In this document: positions 55,831-64,000 of the stretch, one piece after another
How positions within the stretch are numbered: the first letter of the stretch is position 1
Layout of the letters: the number at the start of each line of letters is the position of its first letter
Assembly: GCA_001510575.1 (NCBI GenBank)
Contig: LNGK01000002.1
Coordinates: 2,964,144 to 3,028,143 of the forward strand
Length of the DNA stretch: 64,000 nucleotides
Direction of reading: 5' to 3'
DNA from: Knoxdaviesia capensis
Taxonomy: Eukaryota; Ascomycota; Sordariomycetes; Microascales; Gondwanamycetaceae
Translations under genes and position numbers: made by a program
The notes under the pieces: model-generated
What the model saw: only the letters and a program-made list of their open reading frames with translations
Database searches by the model: none
What the model was told of the DNA's origin: nothing

Positions 55831-58800
55831 TCATTCACTCGCCAAAGTGGTGGGAGCCCGACCACGCTCGACGTACCCGTTCAGGGCATGCATCCGAGTT
55901 TCCCCAACACCCTCGCCAATAGTATCCACAGCATCATCCCGCTGGCTGCGTTCAAACACACACCGCGTGTTCCGGAAATCCTGAAACCCAGCCACGGGCG
56001 CGATTGACATGCGCGTCAGAGGATAGAAGTGGGTGACGCCGGCCAGACGCGCCCGAGTCTGGTGGAACACAGTCCAGCCAGCCTTTGCCGTCAACTCGTC
56101 GGAAAATCCACAGGTCCGCGGTGGAAGCTTGTGCGGCGGCGGCGGGATTACCCGCTGAGCGTTGCTGGTGGTCATGTCCAAGATGATGGGGCTGAACTGG
56201 TTACCATATTCCGAGGCAGGCTTGCGGAACTTCCGACGCTTCACCCGCTGCATCAGAGTATAATAGATCAGGTCATCGTTGCTAAGCCCCTCCATGCTTG
56301 CCGGCGCTTCGTACGACTCGGGGACGGTCTGACCATCATCTGTAGGTTCAACATATTCAAAGGCAAAGGGATTTTGAGGCGGGACAACGGGCATTCCTCC
56401 CATTTCAGTTCCATTGATCAAATGGGAATAGTATTCCATGCAATCCAGATCGACTTCGAGGTTCTTCAACCGAGGGAAGGTGGCCAGAGCTTCAAACACT
56501 CGTTGGCTACCAAGGTACGAAGACGGCTGCTTGGTGGGATCTGCACCGGCTTCACATCCACCGTCGAGAAGATCGGAAGCTGCATGGCAAGTAACCAAGG
56601 AGAGCGTCTCGAGGTTGGGGCACGAGCGACGGACGAACTCGATGCCAAACTCGTCAAAGATCAAGGGGACGCCTAGATAACCGGCAGCGCGCTCGTCAAG
56701 ATCTTTCTCGGGGAGCACAAGCTCGTGAAGAGTTGCACCATGCGCAAGGACGGTGGACAAAACAACAGAGAGGGGCCAGCGGCCACGGAGGCGGAGACGC
56801 TCCAGGGGCGGGAGGGAAACAAGAAACCGTTCGGCGACGGAGCCGAGGCGACGGAGTTCGGCTGCTTGCTGCTCACGGACGGGGCCACCGGTTCCCGGGG
56901 CAGTCAGGGTCATTGAAAGGTTTCGCAAAGCCGGGAAGAGACCGGAGCGGCGAATGTGCTCAATGGGAGCAGCGGAAGCCAGAGGCGGCAGTGACAGAGT
57001 GGTGACGCAGGAGAGGTCGGCACGGAGAGTCCACTCATGAATACGAGTGATAAGGGGCCGCGCATCGGGACCGTAAGGGCCTCCGAGGCACAGGGTCTTG
57101 ATCACGGGGAGCGGCTTGCGAGGCTCCGGCTCGAACTGAGCTTCGAAAAACATCGATGAGCTCATTGAGGACAGTGACGAGTCCGACTCCGGCGACAGCG
57201 ACGACGAGGACGACGGCGAAGACGCAAAAGAGATAGGATCGGCGGAAGAAGCCGAGGGGGGCGTTTGACCGAGGAGGAAGCCTCCGGGGGAGGACGAAGA
57301 AGCCGAGTTCGGGCCCGAGATGGGCTCCAAAGAAGGATCAGGCGGAGGCTGGAAGCCCGGCCAAACATCTGGGCGCGCGGGCGGCGAGAAGCGGTACACG
57401 ACAGGCCAGCGGGAGCTGCCTGACTCCGGCCAGTACGAGAAGACGTGCTCGACGTTGCGCGAGTGATAGGCAGCATCGGCTAGGGCGCCATCGGCCCAAG
57501 CTTGTCGTCGGTCATGGGGAACAATGGCGAGAGAGTTATTAGGAAGGACGGGAGGCGGCGCCTGGGGGGCGGGAAGTTGAAACATGGCGAAGGGATTGAT
57601 GAATTGGGCAGGAATATGGATGGCCGCCATCTCCACGCGCCCAGGATGACGGCGCTTGATGCTTCGAAAGTGATTGTGTCTGAAGGATAGGGTGTCTAGG
57701 AGGGGCGATGTGACAAGGGTGATCTCCTCGGGGGAAGTCTCGTCGTCGTAGAGACTAGACAGATTGAGGTCTAGGATGCGGAGGCGACAATGCGGATGTG
57801 CGAAATGCAGGGTATTGATAAGAATCAATGGAAATGGAATCGGAGCGGAATAGGTAACCGACGACAGATTTGAGGCGCGAGATATGATCTCGGCGATTTG
57901 CGTGAAGACCATCTCGGTGTGCTCATCAGTCAGATCCTTCAAGATGTGGGAGGATGCAAGATAGTCGTAGGACGGCTCAATATCATCTCGATATTCTCCG
58001 ATGCGAGGGAAACGGTCAGGGCGGACGGCACGGATCTCCAGGTCCCGGACATAGCGGAGGATATTATTATCCCCAGCGACGATACCGGCAGCATGGAAAG
58101 CCGCCATGGGGTCCTGCAGCTGAATGACAGCGCGACGCCAGACCAGCGGACGAGCAACATCATGTGCCCGACGGCTGCAAGAAGAGTACATGCGGAGACT
58201 GCTCAAAGAATCGGAGGCAAGCTGCAAATGACAAACTGGTTAGTACGGAGGCACAATGATAAACAGCGAAGAAATCAGCCGAGCAGTCCAGCATATGGGG
58301 CAAAAAAAATACAGGTACTACGCATCACCGATATGGGGAAACAGGCCGAGCCGGACATGCTGGGGGGGACCCTTTTGGCTTCTGACAGTGACAAGTTGAA
58401 CACTCTAACCAGGGGATGAGCGGGTATGAGTGGATAAAAATGTGGTGCAGAGATGGAATATGGAGTACATGATCAGCGAGTAGTAGTGGAGGTGCAAAAT
58501 GGGGACCTGAATTCTTTTCTAAGATACCGGCCATATCGAGAGGTGGGATGAGAACTGGCAGAAAATGAAGAAGAAAAAAAGTACGAAAAAAACTCTTTGG
58601 GCAATCTGCGAGTGCGGGCCAACTACCGACAGGCCGGGGAATATTGACATGCAGGTAATCAGAGAACCCCAATGGAGAGGATTCATCAAAGTACAAGCTC
58701 TCCCCGCAAGAGACTAAAATGATGTATGGATCCTTGTTTCGGGGGGTTAAGCCGACTGGGCCGGGAAACGGAGACCACGGGATCAAGGGTGGGAAGGACG

Positions 58801-59003
58801 GCCGATGGAAGTATGTATCTTTGTGCATTGCTAAACAGACCAGCCATGTTCAGTCACGCAACAGTCACACATACCTCCTCGCAAATAAGCCTCTGGATAT
58901 CCCACGGCTGCTCATCCAAGCGGCGCGGTCTGGGCTCGCCAGCCGCTTCTGCGGGCTGGGGCGGCGGCGGAATCGCCTTGATGGGGCGTCGGATAATGGG
59001 CAT
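55831..59003 (-). CDS. F-box/LRR-like protein, function unknown
   Basis: The protein resembles filamentous-fungal F-box proteins, which recruit targets to SCF ubiquitin ligases. Exons on the minus strand: 59003-58875 (43 codons, MPIIRRPIKAIPPPPQP...) and 58221-55831, giving 839 residues. The 653-nt intron is long and could hide an exon. The join reads DIQRLICEE then LASDSLSSLRMYSSC. With CSRRAHDVARPLVWRRAVIQ it gives an F-box-like helical pattern at about 35-75. Leu-rich segments follow, as in degenerate LRRs: LRILDLNLSSL, LLDTLSFRHNHF, CVTTLSLPPLAS, LETLSLVTCHA and LKNLEVDLDC. A Ser/Pro-rich low-complexity insert (about residues 290-370) interrupts them. A basic patch, RVKRRKFRKP, lies near residue 690. 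The substrate is unknown. The F-box call is moderate, as the motif is weak and split by the intron. Confidence 0.7.
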
Positions 59004-61100
59004 GTCGTGGATCTTGGGGGGAGGACTGGGCCAAGGATGAGCAAGAAGATAGTTCTTTACGTGCGAAATTGTCGTTAGGCAACTGTAACTACACGGAAAA
59101 TGGTATATAATTGACAGAATAAGATGATAGCAAAGGGAAAACCAAGATCAGGACCCCAGGAGAAAACCCGAGGGTATGGAAGATCCGAGCGATAAGAGCA
59201 AATAGAAGCGATAAGACCGGTGACGGTGGACGTCAAGAAAATGACGGCTTAAATGACGAAGGGAGCAAGCACGAAAAAAGAAAATTGAAGTCACAGTTAA
59301 AGCTGTGTGAGTATTGATATGCCGGGCTTAATCAACAGGAACAGGGAGCAAATAATAACGTCGATGTTGGAGATGATCACGGAATCAGCGGCTAGATCTC
59401 CGGCCGTACCGGGGAAGGCGGGTCGAAAAAGCGCCAGAGGCAAAGGGAGAAGGAGCCGGAGTAAGAGAAGACTTCAGCAAATCAAGGGAGGAGGTTGATA
59501 TGATTGGAGATTGTTAACACAGATATGAACGTTGGCACGAAACAGAAGGAAGACGACGAAGAGCAGTAAGGAAGAGGGGGGGAGAGAAAAAGAAGAGATG
59601 AAAGGAAGAAAAGAAGACAGAGGAGAAAGGGAGGGGAAGGGGGGGGACGAAGAGAAAAAGAAGAGAAACTGGGAGAGACAAGTTGATGAGGAAAGAAAAG
59701 CGTGAACGACTTCAGATGACGAAGAAAGGATGAACCAGGAAGGAAGCAGGGGTGGGCAAAGGAGGAAAGCACGAAGCAAGAGAGATACTGCTTAGGCCTT
59801 TGCAGAAACAGAAAGAGAAACAAGCAGGTAGGGTGGGTTTTGTGGAGTGGGATTTCGTCGATTTTGACAGCTCCGGTGACGGCGGCGTGCGGGCTGATAA
59901 GGAAGAACGAGAGAGAGGAAAGATGGCAGGCAAGAGTGTTTTAGAAAGGGAGGGGGGAAGAGCGGTGGTGTTGTGTGTGGCATGTGCAGCAGTAGTGCTG
60001 ATCGAGCGTGTTTAGCTATGGGAAGGTGTACAGTAGGTATGATATGCAAATAGGAAGGAAGAAGCCGCCGCTTCGCTGCACAGTCACACACGCACAGTCC
60101 ACACATGTACTCTCTACAGGGACGTTCCCATATATCACGAAGAGGGACAGTACATGCTCCCCGACCATGGCGGTGACTCAAGAAGTCAACGATACGAGAG
60201 GGAAAAAGGAAAGCTGGAAGCAAACGACAAATTGGAGGCACGAGACCCCCCGGGCCGTGATACAAGACATACGGAACACAACATCACAACATCGCTGCAG
60301 GAAGCCTTGCCTTTTTCTGCGTTTCTCCGAGCAAACAACACCGCGAAGGGCAAAAAAGGACTCTAGACAAAAAGAAAAGAAAACTGGCGGTGAGCAACAA
60401 CCGAGCAGGAGCGACCAAGAAAGCAGTTCACAAAAGCTTCCCCTCCCGAGAGATATATAGGAAACAGCAGGAAGGAGCCAGTCAGACGACAGAAGAAGGG
60501 AGGCCAGCTGAGGAAGGAAGCATTGACCAGGCAGGTGCAGATGTGCAGATCACCTCAACGAGGAAAGGAGCTATCAACACGCACCTTCCAACAAGTTCAA
60601 GAACACACATGCATATTGCATATGTAGTACACGCGCACACACCAACGGGCACATATCGAGAGGAAAGAAGCAAAACGAAACCTACGACGCCACATGCAAA
60701 GTCGATTGGTGCACTTTCGCACTAACAGCTGCAGCTCTCAAAAGGAGGCGTGTTCTGCTGGTCGAGCTGAGTTGTGCATCGTTTCCAATCTCAATCAGTT
60801 TGAAGCCAGCTGTACGAGCCGGCGCTAAAGCAGCACGAAAGAAGGAAACAACGTATTGGGTGGGTGGGTGGGTGAATGAGAGAAAGGTGACGGACTGCCT
60901 GCTGCTTGTTTGCTTGACTTCGTGTGGCAGGGTGCATTGCGTCCGGTACATGTCTGCATGTCTCAGTGATAGTGGCTTTTTTCCTTTTTCTTACACGTAG
61001 CGAGGACCGCTAACTGGGTACAGATGGTGGGAAAAAAGCAAGTATTGAGGTGTTTGATATTGGATAAAAAGAAAATCTAAAATAAAATATAGAATAAAGT
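59004..61100. other. Upstream region of F-box gene, purine-rich
   Basis: From 59540 to 59675 the plus strand is almost wholly purine, which reads as a CT-rich leader for the minus-strand F-box gene. TGGG repeats occur at 60857-60875. No gene was recognised; open frames are low-complexity. Confidence 0.45.
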
Positions 61101-62700
61101 TAAAAAGTGCTTCCCGTATCATGTCATGTCGTCGTAGTTTGGACCAGTGTTTGTTGCTTCTGTTGGCGAGCGATCAGCTAAAGCTGTTCAGGCATGGGCA
61201 TCCGACCGGGGGTTTTTGGGGGGTTTTTTTTGTCCTGTCCGAATCGTTCCTTCACACCTCTCGCTCTTGCTCTTTCGTGCTTTCCCTCAATCTCTCTCCT
61301 CTGCTCCTTCTTCTTCATATCTCTGTCTCTTTGCCAACAAAATCCGTCCCTGGCAACTTCCGATCACCTGCTACGCTCCTCGGCTCGGTGCAGGTAGTGG
61401 CGGATTTTCCATATCTCCGGTGTCCGCTTCTCTCGTTTCCGATTGATAGAAAACAGCCAGAGCTGCGTTGGACTTTCTGGCAAGGGGGGTTCCTTTGGTG
61501 GTGTAATACAAGCCACGTCTTCCCTGCCCTTCGTCCCCCAACAGAAACAAACATGCGTGCTCCCGCTTTTTGTGTTGGGTTTGGGATAGGCGGTGGCCAA
61601 GAAGCGGCCGTTTAAATGAACGCCGTTTATAAAATAAAATAAAAGAAAGAAAAAAAGCATATGATGTTTTTTTTGTGAAGGTTGGGTAAGTCCAAGTTCT
61701 AAGTAGCTCTAAAGACGTTTGCCCCGGATCTGGATTAGAGGGGCCAAAAAGCCGGGGCCAGGGGCTAGGTACCCTGCTAAAAAGCTGCTAGATAGTGGAC
61801 TTTGGCCCCCTGGTCTTTCTCGCTAATACCCTGCAGCTATCGTTCTCCATCCTGATCTTTGCTGGGATTTTCAGAGACCGAGATTCAGTTCAGATAGTTT
61901 GTAATTCTGGCGGGGGTGATGTTTTAGCATAGGGCCAGAATGGACGCTATCGTCGTGGCTTCATTTTCAAGGAAGAGGGAGGAAGGTGCACACCGAGCAT
62001 GTCTGCCTTCCCCGTCCATACCGTCGATACACACATAAAAGAACGGCTGCTGTCCAGGGAAGGTCGTAGAATTCTCGCCCGGTCTTACCACATGTGATAT
62101 ATGCCGCCCACTATAACGCAAGTACCGGATATATCATACCAGGGGGCTGCTATAGTCCGGTCATCCATACTTACGGGCACTTAGAGTAGCACAGGACGTG
62201 TTCCTCTCCCTGCGCCTGCCGACCGACCTGCCTTGATCAGTGTGTGATTGCATCGTGGAAGGAGATGTGGGAAATGGAACGCTGGCTGTGACTCTCGCCG
62301 GTTGCTCTTTTCCATGTGCCGCGAAGGGTTCGACCCAGACCCCAGAATAGGTAGGTCGTTGGCAGGTAGAGAGACTTCCTGGGAATAAGAGGGGACCGGT
62401 CTTCGGTGCCGTGAAACTTGTCTGTTGTACGGTCCACCCTGAGCCCTCTTGACATATCAGAGGCGGGGGTCACATATGTAAAGGCCTCGGCGGGATCACG
62501 CCCCATATCCCTCTCGAGAAACACAAGTGCTTTTTATAGCCCGCACCGCACGCCCCGGGGCCTCTCAGTGCATCTCCCCTCGTCCACGGCAGATAGGTCC
62601 GTGTGCCCACATATAAACCCGGAATTCCCGATGTAAGCCGGTTTGCCCTCAATCGCCGGCCCCCATATTGCCCTCTTTCCCACCTGTGCATGCAGACAAC
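61101..62700. other. No gene recognised; CT-rich leader-like stretch
   Basis: A plus-strand CT-rich tract at 61245-61330 resembles a fungal 5' leader, but I find no convincing start codon or coding exon after it. The rest holds nothing I can name. Confidence 0.35.
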
Positions 62701-64000
62701 TTGCAAGATCCTTTTTTTTTTGTTTTTTTTTCTTCAGGGTTACCTGCCAGACATCTTCTCTTTACTCGAAAAGCCATCATCGGAATTTTGGGGTCTGATG
62801 TCTCGTCCGTGTGGCTGATATGAATCAAACCCCACCTCGCAGCCACAGTCTGCTGTTTTGGGCACAAGCCAGGCCACTCCTCGATCGGGCCCCTATCGAG
62901 AGCCGGTATACCAACTACACGCACCCAGAATGATGCTGTTGCTGGATGTTATATTCCCCCCACTGATGTCTCACCATCACTCTCTATCACCCGACCTGTT
63001 AAGAATCCACTTGGTAACCTAAAATATTGTTCTTGACTGCCGCTATTTTTGTATGCCCGGTACATACTCGCTGACCACGGGGATGAAGATACCAGATGTC
63101 ATATCCCCATAATCGAAGACTTAACACGTGAGCTAATGCTAATATAAATCCCAGCATCGCATCGGGCTCGTGTTCATACGACCAAATATATGCTAGCCGA
63201 CTGCAACCCGCACGTATTCACTCCCACGTCCAACTCGGAATAGTAGGTACTTAGTCAAAATGACATGGAATCCAGCACCACCTCTTTTCTCGGCACCGCA
63301 GAACCAAGCCCCAACAAGAAACGCCTCGTCTCTTCTTTCTCTCTCTCTTTCAAAAAGTCCTTCCACGCCAGGACTGAGAAGTGAGGGGATAAAAAGAGGA
63401 GAGACAGTCCATTGGCGGACTAAATACACTATCTTTAGGGCGGGATGAGACATGCAGATCCAATCCATTGCCCAGTCGGATTCACGATCAACGAGACACC
63501 AGAAACAGAAAAAAGAGGAGGACGTTTTCGTGTGTGACTATCTCGCTTCCTTCTTCTTGTCACGTTGCTGACTTTTTCCAAGACACTGATAGGATGACAT
63601 ATCGATACTTCCTCCTGCTGCATGTAATCCCGCTCCTTTCCTTTCGTAGCCCTCTCGGTGCAGGTCTTCGGACTCAGGAAACCCCGTGATAGGTGTAAGT
63701 CAAAGTCCAGACATAAACGCACACACAAAAGAATTGCGCAAGTTTTTCTTCGCTGCCTTTACTCTGCCTTTTTGCGTTCTGTAGACTCCATCTTTATATA
63801 CCATGCTCTTCATATAGCATATATTACCAGATGAAAAAAGAAGAAAAAAAAGAAGAAAAACGGCAGGGGTCATTGAGGGTGGAGAGAGAGAGAGAGAGAG
63901 ACGCAGGATGTGAGCAGGAACGCGCAAGTTTCCCCTTCGCTTCTTTTAAAGTTCTCTCGACAACTCCGTGATTCAATACACATCCACGTACGTCTAGTGT
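62701..64000. other. No gene recognised; GA microsatellite at right end
   Basis: T runs near 62712-62730 and a (GA)10 microsatellite at 63882-63901 are present. Open frames are short and unconvincing. The stretch may be upstream DNA of a gene beyond the window. Confidence 0.4.
63882..63901 (+). repeat. (GA)10 microsatellite
   Basis: An uninterrupted GA dinucleotide run close to the right end of the window. Confidence 0.85.

Noticed and set aside
61121..61615. 164-codon plus-strand frame
   Set aside because: It is mostly a CT-rich tract read as Ser/Leu/Phe, with no homologous feature; more likely leader DNA.
62260..62345. Possible tRNA (GGGTTCGACCC resembles a B box)
   Set aside because: No acceptor or anticodon stems could be paired around it, and there is no A box at the right distance.

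Overview
The window is chromosomal DNA of a filamentous ascomycete, most likely a eurotialean (Aspergillus/Penicillium-like) fungus. The evidence is intron-containing genes with short GT..AG introns and CTAAC/CTGAC-type branch sites, CT-rich leaders upstream of start codons, CCAAT-box promoters, TTAGGG-type motifs, and protein sequences that match fungal forms of SmF, PRMT5, Prp43, Mob1 and the ATP synthase OSCP. I could not assign a species. Thirteen protein-coding genes can be modelled; splice sites were chosen by eye so that reading phase is kept across every junction. No tRNA, rRNA, CRISPR array or intact transposon was recognised. A 39-base run of N (54026-54064) and a single N (54879) sit in G or C homopolymers and look like assembly problems.

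Layout. 1-16.2 kb: a GH63-like glycoside hydrolase cut by the left edge (+), the mitochondrial ATP synthase OSCP subunit ATP5 (-), the MOB kinase activator MOB1 (-), the succinyl-CoA ligase beta subunit LSC2 (+), and a 1082-residue low-complexity protein with a C-terminal hydrophobic segment (-). 18.4-20.2 kb: a membrane-anchored histidine-acid-phosphatase-fold protein with altered catalytic motifs (-). 20.2-27.3 kb: a 7.1 kb stretch with no gene I can model, containing one TATA/CCAAT promoter followed by frame-broken, coding-like DNA. 27.3-34.8 kb: threonine synthase THR4, an AT-hook protein and the RNA polymerase II import factor RTP1 (all -). 35.1-37.3 kb: an unresolved plus-strand transcription unit. 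37.5-44.7 kb: the DEAH helicase PRP43 (-), the arginine methyltransferase PRMT5 (+) and the Sm-ring protein SmF (-). 45.4-48.3 kb: a secreted tyrosinase with a large repetitive Ser/Thr/Cys-rich N-terminal region (-). 48.3-55.8 kb: a second gene-poor stretch carrying a cluster of GTACTGTAC-type palindromes. 55.8-59.0 kb: an F-box/LRR-like protein (-). 59.0-64 kb: no recognisable gene.

How genes relate. ATP5 and LSC2 are nuclear genes for mitochondrial energy metabolism, and both have CCAAT elements upstream, consistent with HAP/CBC control. PRP43, PRMT5 and SmF all belong to snRNP or spliceosome biology, and RTP1 nearby serves RNA polymerase II import, so 31.9-44.7 kb is a loose neighbourhood of RNA-metabolism genes. 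THR4 has a TGACTC element expected for cross-pathway (CpcA/Gcn4) control. An 8-base telomere-like motif (AACCCTAA/TTAGGGTT) occurs about twelve times, several of them in the promoters of these housekeeping genes.

The most unusual items are the repeat-bearing tyrosinase, the phosphatase-fold protein lacking key catalytic residues, the excess of telomere-like boxes, the palindrome cluster at 49.5-53 kb, and the two regions (25.2-26.6 kb and 35.1-37.3 kb) that have promoter-like starts but no coding sequence I could resolve.
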